Origin: Acanthaster planci
Taxonomy: Eukaryota; Echinodermata; Asteroidea; Valvatida; Acanthasteridae
Length of the DNA stretch: 49,028 nt
NCBI RefSeq assembly: GCF_001949145.1
Contig: NW_019091433.1
Location: 1,117,198-1,166,225 of the forward strand
Direction: 5' to 3'
Position 1 is the stretch's first letter, and each line of letters starts with the position of its first letter. The notes beneath the pieces are model-generated. The model had not been told where the DNA came from, did no database searches, and was given only the letters and a program-made list of their open reading frames with translations. Made by a program: the position numbers and the translations under genes. Of the stretch, positions 20,901-29,962 are shown one piece after another.

Positions 20901-23900
20901 TCAGCCCTGTCGCTTGTAAGAGGACATGACGTTATTATTCTCTGAAGCCATAAAATACAATAGAGAAGACAATGTACTATACAGTGCTGTGGCACTACGA
21001 ATGCATGGTTTCATTGTTCTCTTTACAAGTAACAATGGAATAAATCTAGCCAGAAATAGTAATTTGTAGCGCTAGGTCCTTCAGGCTCAGAGTGTTACGT
21101 AGTATTTTGTAGTACTGAGTACTCTAAACCAAACAACGCCCGGGACTGTTAGGGGTATTGAGAGCTTCCACATACATTCTACATACTATTCTACATTCTA
21201 CTTCACAGAAATGGAAGAGCATTTCTGAACTGTATTACCATTGGCCACTGATTTCTTCAACAATTATGGGATGGTTGAATTAGGAGTACTTCTATTACCT
21301 GTGTACAGAAACTTCAAGACATGTTGGAAAGTTTGGTAAGAGATGTCTGCACTGATCATCACCCGGGTCTTTGCTTTCTCAAGCAGACTGCCATCTGGGG
21401 TCACTTCATCACGGATACCAGCTAAACCAGTGATCTTGCCCTGGTTGATATCCTCCCAGGTAAAGTTCATGACTGAGGGATGGCTGGCTGTATCCTAAAG
21501 TAAATCATGTTGAAATCAGAAAAATGATAACGCAGGGAGGTTTTTTCCAGAAAAAATAAAACAGGGCAATTCAAACTCATGACCTGCAATAATGACATGA
21601 ACAGATTTCCGGATACAAGAGTAAATTGAACTGAAATTTCAGCAATTTCGTGTTGGCACAGGTTTTGTTGTTAATGAGACTGAAGGGAATAACAGGAACG
21701 ACAAAGGTCCAATGGACCTCAAAAAGATAAAATGTAGCCAACCTGGTCTGGTGGGTCCAGGCCAAACACACAACAGAAGAAGTTGGAGGCACTACACAGC
21801 ACCACTTTGTGAGCCAAGATGCTCTTCCCTTCAATGATGAAGATGACATCGGAGAAAGCTGCCTGCTCCAACGCCTTGCCAAAGTCGTCTGCGATGGTTG
21901 AGGTTTGGATTTCAATCCGAGGGGCTTCATCTTGAGGCAAATACACAAGGACAAACAGAAAACGTAATTCATCTGAACAGCCGCCTTGTACGAAGAAACA
22001 AAGAGAGAAATGGTCATCTCAACAAATATCAAGGTGCTTTTCAATCATCCTGTTTTATATTCGCCACTGAATGAGAGGACAAATTCTCTCGAGAGGGAGC
22101 AAGTTACACAAATGTTTTGCCAATTTACTCACTTTTCCTTCTGCAGAAAGTTTTAATGGCTAGCCCATTTGACTGAAACAAGAGTCTATCAAAGTCACTC
22201 CAAGACTCTGTGGTAGTTTGGTGGAACAGTGGCACCCTTTTGGTGAGACATGTACAACACTGAACGTGTGTGCACAGATCCAAGATGAAACCGGTATCTG
22301 TTGAAACGCATGGTCTCCAAATCTGCAAGGTGCGCTTGGTTGAATTGTTTTGACCAGAATGTCTCTTTTTTGGCCAATGAGGAGGTGCTCCAAGTCACAG
22401 CTTATTGCAAGATTTTTCCAAAGGAGAAAGGATACCTGAGGGTGCATTTTCCGTCATCCTCGGCCAATTTGCATTTATAGATAAATGAATTTTTTATAAA
22501 CTGGAAATAAATTGGTTAAAGAAAGTTTTAGACCCATGCACAATAGATGATCTTGAAATCAGTAATTTATAAAAAGTTGGCTAATAGGTTACTGAATATG
22601 ATGTCAAATCTGTAGAAACCCGGGAAGATTTTTTATATTGTCAGTAATCTCAAGCAATGTGCAGATGACCAAATATTATGTTAATAATGCAAAGGACCAT
22701 TGATAAACTACAAATGAAATGCAAGCAATATTGACTTTTTCAGTCTTACTATTGGCCAGGCTTACCTACTGGGGGTACTTCAGGTTCTGGTGGTGGGCGG
22801 GGCTTGGGCTTTCTTCCCCTGAAACCAAAGAAACCTTTCTTCCTCCTCTTTGCTTGTTTTGCTTCATAACCAATGTAAACCTTTGGAAACAGATGGAATT
22901 CTTTATCAATGCTGGTAATCTAACAATTTTTAATTCCAAGTTACAGTAGTGTGGGATTTCAAGCTATTCATGGTGACAGACGACTAAGATGGAAAACTTG
23001 CGGTAAGCATGTAAGCCCCACTCCCTGTCGGCATCTCTTCAGTCTCCTGACGACGGACAGAGCACACTGTCCGAAACGTTGAGCCTCTCCGGTTCTTATC
23101 AGAACCACACAGACTCAAAAAGTGATATTGCATGGTGCTTACCGCAAGCTTTCCATCTTACAGTAGTGTATCAACGATTCATAATTGGACTTGTTTACAT
23201 CAAACATTTACTTCTGTAACCTCCTTCCAATCTTGTCCTAACATTGTGCATTAATGATTTGTACCATGCAGTCATCATATAATTACACCCAGGTAACCCT
23301 TTATTGATGAATACCTTTCGAGTATGTATCAACACTTATCACAGTTTCTTTGACTACTAAATGTTATTTTTCTAAATTTTCCTTTTTCAGACAGAAAACT
23401 AAACTAACTTTTCAAAACCTACAATAATTATAGGAATTGTCCATTGAAAGTCCCTACAAGTGGAGTCCATTAGCAGACCTGCCAACCTAGCAGTACTACA
23501 ACCTGAGGTCAGGCATTACCACACAATAGATTAAAAGGTATTTAAATGGGCCTTCACTTCATTTAAAATTTTAATCTATTGTGTGGTAATTCCTGACCTC
23601 AGCAAGGAGTACGGCATGTTGGCAGGTCTGCATTAGCAAATCCTCTCTAAAGCTCCACCTGATTTACTCACTGCTTTCTGGAGGCATTCTTTCACATTCA
23701 CCTTCAGCTGCCCTGTCATCTCAGTGTATTCCAAGTTGAGTTTCTGAGCCATCTTCAAGCCCTCCTCGTATGTAACCACACGCTTGCGATGTGGACTCCA
23801 AGGAGGATCTGCCAAAGTACGGCAAAGAAAATGTACATTGACAGCCTTCTTGTGGGTAAGCTTGCAGGTACAGTATGTGTCAACCTGAATGTGCAAGGTT

Positions 23901-26900
23901 TGTGTGGATCTCAGAACAAAGCAGGTCCACATAATGCAGGTTGTGTGAACCTTCCGTGGACTAAGTCAGGTCCTCACAAAGAGGTTCCCCTCTCTGACTG
24001 AAAAACAGATTTAGGAGTATTTAGGGGACAGGTTACTCTACCTGCATCAACAGGAAGAGAAACAGCCTGCTAGAGGAAGTGCTGCAAATCGTTCTCAGTG
24101 GATAAGCAATTTTGAAGTAAGTCTTACAACTACATATTTTAATGCAGCTTGCCTATGTTTGTTGCCACCAGGAGGATTGGAATGTCAGGCATGGCATGGC
24201 GGATCTCTGGAACCCATCTTGTTTCAACATTCGCCAGGGACGTCCTGCTCTGAACAGAGAAGTACAGGTGGAAAACATCCACTTCCTCATAGCTCAGAAA
24301 GAAGGACCAACTGCAGGGAGCTGCCTGAATGCAGAAAAAGAAAGACTTTCGACAGTAAACTATACATACATGTACACTGTGGGTATAGCGCATTGATGAT
24401 ACTGACAATATTTCTGCCTTGGGAAAACACTAAACCCTGGGGTAGTAGCCAATTGGTAATTGGTGCATGATCAACCCTTACAAAGTGTAATCTAGCAAGC
24501 AGCACTAGCAGCATTACTGAAATGGCACAAGCCTGCCAGGAAAGAGTATGAGCTCACTACAGGCTTAAATCAATATGGTGCTGTGGATTGCCTAATAAGT
24601 GTACCCAGTACGTTCAGTGTATGCCTGAGTGTACAAGATACCACTGCGGTACCGGTCAGAGACACACAACCTTGTCTTTTGTGGTGCCATGATCAAGATC
24701 CCAGTCAGCCTGAGTCCATTTTCACAGTGCTGCTTAGCACACAGTTGATGCTAACAGAGGTTCCTCATATTTCATGGAGACCGTAAGCAGCAAGTACAGC
24801 CAAAGCACGTAACCTTGGAGAGAAAATTTGCTTAAAGGGAGTGACGTAACAATAGAAATCTTTATGCGTGCGCAACCATTAGCACAACTATGCTAAGCAT
24901 CGCCATGAAATAGTGCTTAAGGTTAGCAAATTTTTCAGCTTAAGTTAGCACAATTGTCCTGCTTACTGTTAAGCAGCTACGTGTATGTGAAATTGGACCC
25001 CGGTTCTGATCCCAGCTGTCTTGGTCCTGGCAGTCCTGATGGCCTCAGGCAGAGTACCAGACCCTATCCAGCACCCTTAATCCCAAGCACCACAAATAAG
25101 TAAATGATGGAATAGTTACATGTATAAGCAACCGAAGCGGCCAATCATAATTGACAATTATTCCCAGGTAATTCTACTTACACCACACAAGGGGAACTCG
25201 TACGTGTTCTCAATAATGTGAAGGACTGCACTCGTCTCAGTGTATGTCAAGTTATGTTTCTGAGCCAATTTCAAGCCTTCGTCAAATGTGATACAATTAT
25301 GCTGGGAATTCCCACGAAGATCTGCAGAAAAAAATAAAGTCTCTCTCACTTGATAAAGATCTTCAAACACTCCTATGGATGCCACAGAGTTTGCCCTTAA
25401 AGAACAAAACTGTTTAATCCTGGCAAATAATATCGAAGTGCATGACTGAGTGTTGTGAGCGGAGTGCATGATGACAGGGGTTCTCTTCCATTACAACCAT
25501 GTCTAGTTCCACTTCCGGTACTTTTCACGTTTGATTTGATGGCTTTTAAGTTATCTGTTCTGTCTAAAATTCTACATTTTTGCATATGATGACATAATCT
25601 GTTGCATGAAGCACATGTATATCATGAAACTTGTAATTCCAAACAGTTATGTTGCAGCACGGTTGTAGACATCGATCAACAGCCCAGCGTGGCCTGTGAA
25701 AACACACATGCACAACCATGATGTACGCGTAGTTGGTTCCTGACTTGTTATGTACAACATTCCTATTCATACAACTGCTGTGATTATAATTGGGAACTAC
25801 TGACTAACATGATAGACTTAAATTCAAGGTTGTGTGATAAATGTGCTCAGCACACTAAATGCCCTGAGAAGGTGCGCAGCGCAGCCCAGCAAGCATAAAT
25901 TGACTCATGCACCCACATGACTTGCGTATTCAGACAGTTCACTGCGCTGTGCAGTACTTGGTATGCATGACGGTGCTAGATTTCTGGTAGTTTCAATGAT
26001 CATGCAGACGAAGACAGCCTTGTTTTTGAAGCTACTACAAGGCAAGAGCTGTACACATGCATGCCATGCGCGTCTGTCATTCAACTAGAATTCATAGAGG
26101 CGAAAATCAACACATTCCCGTTTGTGTTTTCTTTTGAGCCAGAAGGTAAAAAAAGGAAAAACAGAATTTTAGGGTCTGTTTAAAAAGAAACGGAAATCCA
26201 GATAAAACTGGAAAAAGTGGCATCTCTGACACAAACCTGACCATGCCTGTAGAACAGCACTGACTATTATAAATTTAAAAACTCCTGGTCAAAAACTCTT
26301 GCCCCAGTGTGAAGGATAAAATCAAGGACCCTTAACCTTCCCCAACCACACAGAATTAAACAGTAGTAAAGTGTTTAATTCTGTGGGGATAGGTCTGGTA
26401 GGCCCACAACAGCTGGCTTTTGCATTGGGTCTGGCATACCTAAGAGAAACAAGTCCAACAGCCTCTGTGCACAAAGTCCCATATGTGAATGGGGAAGGTA
26501 ACTTAGGACCAGCAAGGAGGGTTAATGTGCGCTGCGCCGATCAAGCAACCGAATCATATCTGGCCTATACTATGAGAAATGCCCTAAACAGGTAGACAAG
26601 TTTTCTTGCTCCAGACCTGATGAGCCAAATCCCCCATCGCACACACATACATGTACAAACGCTCAACTAATTTGGGTTTTGCTTGAGCTCAATACTCCAT
26701 GGGAAAAACACCAACAGAATTGGGTGATACCCACATTCACAGATCAGCCTGTGTGGGGTTTGCCTTACAATAACACAAGTGATAAGAGGGTTACGGGCAT
26801 GCACAGCAGAGCTGACTTGACTCATCACCATTTTTGCATGTGCATCAGCCCAACACAATCAAATCAGAACTGTTCCCTATGAGTACAGTGGACTAACCTA

Positions 26901-28809
26901 TCTTTGTGGCCACAAGAATGATGGGAGTTGTGGGCATGTGGTGGCGGATCTCTGGCAGCCATCTTGACTCAATGCGTTCAAAGGAAGACCGGCACTCCAC
27001 TGAGAAACACATCAGAAAGACATCAGTGTGTGGATAGCTCCGAGGCCGCAGGTGAAAGTAATCGTCTCCCTGCAAACAAAGAGTATACGATTAAAAACCT
27101 TGAGAACATCTTGAATTTTGAACGATTGCATATTCAACTGGACTCTCTACCACAGAACTCTTTCAATTCACCTTATCAGTATCTCTTTCAATCCAAGATG
27201 TTAGGAAAAATTAAGAGCAAACAAATGGAGGAAAAAAGCAGTCCCACTGAGAGATTTTTGAGACACTGACTGACAGTAAACCTACTACTCATTGCCTTTC
27301 AAAATGCCAGACAGATTGACATTGCAGCATGCACCTGACATACCTGAAGATTAATTGAAGTGATTCAATCTAAGTTACTTGATTGCTAATTGTGGTAATA
27401 TCCACTGACACAAAAAGTAATTCTTCATTCTGAAAGTTACATGTGCATTGGTATTTAAATTCAACATCAACTTTCTGAAAGCAACAGAGTGAAACTCGCT
27501 CCATTTAAGAGTGATTTTTCCAACCATTTAAGTCCTTTTATGCATTGAGGAAAACTGTGCAAACTACCACAAGGAGTGATTTAACTTCTATTCTTTTAAG
27601 AGCAGTATGGAGGACTTTTTGGAGCAATATTTCACTCTTTTCACTGCCCAAGTGCCAACACAACACATGATGTCGCAGTTGTCCGGGTGCAGTTATTTGG
27701 CCAAAAATATCAACCCTTAAACAAACAAGATAGCATGACTGCGGTCAGTTCTATACAGAGTTGGACTAAGCAATTATCTTAAAAACTACAAATGCTGAGC
27801 CTTGGTGGTCATTAGTTCAAGATTTGTGCCACAGCCTCTGCATATGTATCCGTACAACCTGCTGGGAATTACTCTAGTGTTGGTACCATCCAGTGTAAAG
27901 CAAGTACAAAACACCTAGTGATATTTACAAGTTTTCACAAATTCTCCCCAAAACACGAGGACATACACTTTACTGTACCTCTCTAGATGTGTCGTAGAGC
28001 CCATGGGTGAAAGTCTCGCCAGCGATCACAATTTCGAATAACCACATATCAAAATTCCTTGGGATGTACCATCGGGGAAAGTAGCCATGGTCGTAAGAGA
28101 GACATAGGCTGGATTTGCCCGCTTGGCTATCTCCGAGCAGTACAATTTTCACAAAGTCCTCTGCTGTAGGAATCAACACATAGATCAGCTGAGAGCAGTG
28201 TCATTTACATACACTAGAAATGAACCTTGACATCAATTGGTCAGAAAGGTCAGAAAAAAAGGATGACTTTCAAACTACACACACACACACACAAGGTTTA
28301 TAGGTTGGTCCCGGGAAAGATGACATGACTGCTCTTTATGAAAAGGGATACGATACATCTAGCTAACAATGGACTATTACTCAGGAAGAATACCAGTACA
28401 AATTTGAACTTTGGGTTTGCCTAGGAGGCATTTATGTAACTGACCTATAATGAAGTCACAGCTGGTCTCAACTGGATAGTCCAATCTATATATCAGTATT
28501 TTAAAAAATCTCTCCTTTTGTAATGGCATTTAAATTGCTCCGTAGGTGTCTTCTAGGCCCAATAATTATTAAAAACTGCAGAGAGAGGTCAGAGTAAGGC
28601 CAGGGTACTTTTACTTCCAGTCCCGCTGAATTTGAAGGAGGGGTCCCTAGGGACCAAGCCCCCATCAACTGCCAAGCCACAGCTATCCTCCCTCCCAACA
28701 ACCTTCAATGACTCTAAACACATCAATGGTTCCTCCATGTTCACATGATGAAAGCACATGTACAGCAGACTTTCAAAACATAGGCCGGCCTACCTTTTTT
28801 ATTGGGCAT
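17727..28809 (-). CDS. RhoBTB/racA-like atypical Rho GTPase with two BTB domains, copy A (complete)
   Basis: Thirteen coding exons: 28809-28794, 28160-27979, 27069-26898, 25321-25182, 24324-24153, 23808-23672, 22880-22766, 21930-21743, 21494-21299, 20788-20558, 20046-19949, 18783-18562, 17930-17727. They total 2073 bp, 690 residues plus TAG, all phases compatible. Order: Rho-type GTPase, repeat of the GTPase second half, basic and proline-rich linker, split BTB1, BTB2, C-terminal region with [10 protein letters not shown]. This is the RhoBTB layout (Dictyostelium RacA, animal RHOBTB1/2). By family knowledge such proteins are substrate adaptors for CUL3 ubiquitin ligases with little or no GTP hydrolysis. 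The P-loop GDSQAGKS is kept, but the switch I Thr and the switch II Gln are lost. There is no CAAX box. Two introns here start with GC, or three other GC starts occur in the array (see findings). If exons 2a-3a and 2b-3b are alternatives, the protein is about 104 residues shorter. Confidence 0.88.
18562..20788 (-). CDS. Copy A exons for the BTB1-BTB2 spacer and BTB domain 2
   Basis: Exon 20788-20558 holds a helical spacer ([20 protein letters not shown]) and starts BTB2 at [10 protein letters not shown]; its donor is G|GCAAGC, a GC start where copy C has GTAAGC. Exon 20046-19949 gives [17 protein letters not shown] and [10 protein letters not shown]. Exon 18783-18562 gives [14 protein letters not shown] and the following helices. 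These match the core BTB strands and helices. A 685-bp and a 308-bp transposon lie in introns of this block. Confidence 0.88.
18784..18955 (-). other. Intron tract upstream of exon BTB2b, nearly identical in three copies
   Basis: About 165 bp next to the acceptor matches 32869-33037 and 45565-45732 with only a handful of changes (shared CATTAATGTCCATCATCAAC, CGACTCAAAATTGCCAGG). It is non-coding in the gene's frame. It reflects either recent gene conversion or a conserved intronic element. Confidence 0.6.
18995..19679. mobile_element. pogo/Tigger-type non-autonomous element, 685 bp
   Basis: Ends CAGTGGAACGTCGCTATACC and the complement of CGGTGGAACGCCGCCATAGC, flanked by TA at 18993-18994 and 19680-19681. 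The sister introns of copies B (near 33076) and C (near 45768) read straight through the site (GAGTATTATATCC and GAGTAATATATCC), so the insertion came after the duplication. No transposase frame was found. The CAGTGGAAC start and TA duplication fit pogo/Tigger. Confidence 0.85.
20041..20470. repeat. Intronic tandem duplication in copy A, including a fragment of exon DTTV
   Basis: The block 20041-20240 recurs as 20311-20470 (shared TTGTGTCTTTGSMAARAGAAAG and GCTGTCTATTCCTATT). Copy C has the block once. The second copy ends in a damaged version of the exon start (frame [11 protein letters not shown]), which lacks the rest of the exon. It is a decayed pseudo-exon. Confidence 0.65.
20848..21155. 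mobile_element. TA-flanked non-autonomous element, 308 bp
   Basis: Ends ACCCTAACAGTCC and the complement of CCCCTAACAGTCC, between TA dinucleotides at 20846-20847 and 21156-21157. Copy C lacks it: there GTTTCTTCT is followed almost at once by GAGCTTCCAC. It lies in the intron between BTB1 and the spacer exon. The superfamily is uncertain. The CTAACCC end resembles a telomere repeat by chance. Confidence 0.7.
21299..21930 (-). CDS. Copy A exons for BTB domain 1 (split)
   Basis: Exon 21930-21743 opens the BTB fold with [20 protein letters not shown] and ends DPPDQ. Exon 21494-21299 supplies an inserted stretch ([16 protein letters not shown]) and then the return to the fold, [20 protein letters not shown]1 interrupted by an insertion is a hallmark of RhoBTB. 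The donor after DPPDQ is GTTGGC, weak but identical in all three copies. Confidence 0.87.
22766..22880 (-). CDS. Copy A linker exon: basic then proline-rich
   Basis: 38 codons with [18 protein letters not shown] followed by [10 protein letters not shown], conserved in B and C. RhoBTB proteins have a proline-rich stretch between GTPase and BTB1. The KKKGFFGFR segment is a lysine/aromatic cluster that could contact membranes or act as a nuclear signal; that is inference. Phase 0 in, phase 1 out. Confidence 0.82.
22985..23160 (+). mobile_element. Hairpin element with a CTGACGAC...GAAAC core, copy 1
   Basis: Inverted ends TAAGATGGAAA(A/G)CTTGCGGTA at 22985-23009 and 23136-23160. The core at 23047-23077 is CTGACGAC, a 6-bp stem GGACAG/CTGTCC around loop AGCACA, then GAAAC. 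A related element lies at 39431-39627 on the other strand. It is intronic in copy A, between linker and exon 3b. Confidence 0.7.
23474..23630. mobile_element. hAT-like miniature element, 157 bp
   Basis: Near-perfect inverted ends starting CAGACCTGCCAAC and ending with its complement. Arms are about 60 bp, with ACCACACAATAGATTAAAA inside. The direct repeat CATTAG flanks both sides (23468-23473 and 23631-23636). The end sequence is hAT-like, though hAT duplications are usually 8 bp, so the class is tentative. Confidence 0.7.
23672..24324 (-). CDS. Copy A exons 2b, 3b: second copy of the GTPase C-terminal half
   Basis: Exon 2b (24324-24153) is 172 bp, the same length and phases as exon 2a, with [16 protein letters not shown] and [20 protein letters not shown]. 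Exon 3b (23808-23672) gives [19 protein letters not shown] and YTEMTGQL, and parallels exon 3a. There is no second P-loop or switch exon. The frame is open, and both exons are also conserved in copy B. The intron between them begins GC (donor G|GCAAGC). Either both pairs are translated in series or they are alternative exons. Confidence 0.8.
24700..25100. repeat. Possible interspersed repeat in the copy A intron
   Basis: There are several TTAGCA/TGCTAA/GCTTAAG words at 24730-24990, followed by GGTTCTGATCCCAGCTG at about 25010, which resembles a Pol III B box. This is suggestive of a SINE or MITE remnant but not proven. Confidence 0.3.
25182..28160 (-). CDS. Copy A exons 2, 2a, 3a: Rho-type GTPase domain
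   Basis: Exon 2 (28160-27979) has the P-loop [12 protein letters not shown], switch [10 protein letters not shown] (Rho consensus has Thr where this has Arg) and YDTSRE in place of DTAGQE. Exon 2a (27069-26898) has [19 protein letters not shown] and the start of the base-binding motif VATKI. Exon 3a (25321-25182) completes TKIDLR, then gives [14 protein letters not shown] and YTETSA (G5). The nearest recognisable relatives are Rac/Cdc42. Nucleotide binding is plausible; hydrolysis is doubtful without the switch Thr and Gln. The acceptor of exon 2 is CAGCAG, so one residue may vary. Confidence 0.88.
27751..27895. repeat. Dispersed repeat pair, member 1
   Basis: CTATACARAGTTGGACT...CTGNGGGAATYACTC is shared with 33906-34025. 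The two lie in non-equivalent introns (copy A intron between exons 2 and 2a; copy B intron between the spacer and DTTV exons), so they are an interspersed repeat and not duplication paralogues. Class unknown; possibly a SINE. Confidence 0.5.
28276..28292. repeat. (CA)n microsatellite
   Basis: A short run of ACACAC, about eight units, in intron 1 of copy A. Confidence 0.7.
28794..28809 (-). CDS. Copy A exon 1: 16-bp start exon
   Basis: ATG at 28809 encodes MPNKK plus one base, then donor G|GTAGGC. The phase 1 end fits the P-loop exon. Copy B has a matching exon MPFKR at the same place, with similar upstream bases (AGTGCCRCRATGCCC), which is the main support for so small an exon. Confidence 0.7.
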
Positions 28810-29659
28810 TGTGGCACTTGGATAATTTACAACCACAGTGATCGTTCAAGTTCACAACCTCAGCACTACTGGTGCACTGCTGATGTGTCCGTATATGTAC
28901 CTCCATGGTTGGTGATAAATCTGACCATCGTTTCAAAATCAAATTTCAGCAATTAAAATTAACAATAAAATGATTAACAGCCCGTATAAATAAGCATCCG
29001 TCTACGGACCGTGGTAGTACCGAGTACGGTTGGAAGTGGGCCAACCATGCAGCTATATCTGCATGATCACTCAGTGGGCCATGGATACTCCCAGAACCTC
29101 ACAGTTCTAACTTCTAGGAGTAGGCCATGGATTTCCACTAGTTCGCTGATATGCTGTTTTATAGCTCCATGATCATACCATCTACCGTTGCTCGCCACTC
29201 GCACCCTCCAGCCACTGATCTCTAAAATGCCCCTGACAACTGACGTGCATGCGGCAGGTACGGTACGGCCGGGTGATGGCGCGCTGTGCGCCCTGCGCCC
29301 TGTAATTTTGACCATAGAATATCAGCAGTGGGCGTAGCCAGGCAAATATACTATGGGGAGGGGGACTACCCGTCAAAGGGATCGTCGGGAGTCGGTAGGT
29401 CCGCGTGTCCCGGAGTTGAACTAGAGCTCAGCCAATGATGCCAGTTGTTTCCGCATTGAACCATGGAGGTGGGAAAAGATGATTGTTCAATCTGATACCT
29501 GTTGCTTTTTAGCAGCTCAACTGTGATGGTCGTGTCTGAGCGCGATATTTGATGAAAAAGAAACAGAACCTGGAAATGGCCCGGGTATCTGGCAGATTAC
29601 TTTATCAGTTTTAAAATCGACGTGTCCATGTTTCACGAGAGAGCAAACATGTTCTTCTA

Positions 29660-29962
29660 CATGTACTTTCCCCATGGGCGTAAATCCCGGGAGATACGGG
29701 TATATCCCCCACTTTTTGTGGTGAATAAAAAAATGCATTCATTGATACTCAAAAAAGAGAAAACAATTTTAAAAAGCCATAAAAATGCCACCCTGAATGC
29801 ATAAAATAGATGTACTTCAATATCATGAACATCGACCATATAAATTATAGAGTGATATGGTGTCATCACTCTCATCCTGGCTTTTCAAATTGTCAAGGCA
29901 GGGCAAGTCATCCTCCATTTTCCAGTATTGCTTCGCCCATAGCATGAGCACTGCTCCATGTG
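29660..29962 (-). mobile_element. G-rich interspersed element, copy 2
   Basis: Reverse-oriented relative of the element at 16692-17060. It starts at CCCATGGGCGTAAATCCCGG on the plus strand and ends near the complement of GCTATGGGCGAAG. Shared blocks are listed under copy 1. No intact frame. Confidence 0.6.

Noticed and set aside
23047-23077. Calling an active hammerhead ribozyme
   Set aside because: An extra base after CTGACGA and no visible stem III; kept only as a resemblance worth testing.
28985-28992. TATA-like TATAAATA upstream of copy A
   Set aside because: On the coding strand it reads TATTTATA, and no matching element was found upstream of copy B.
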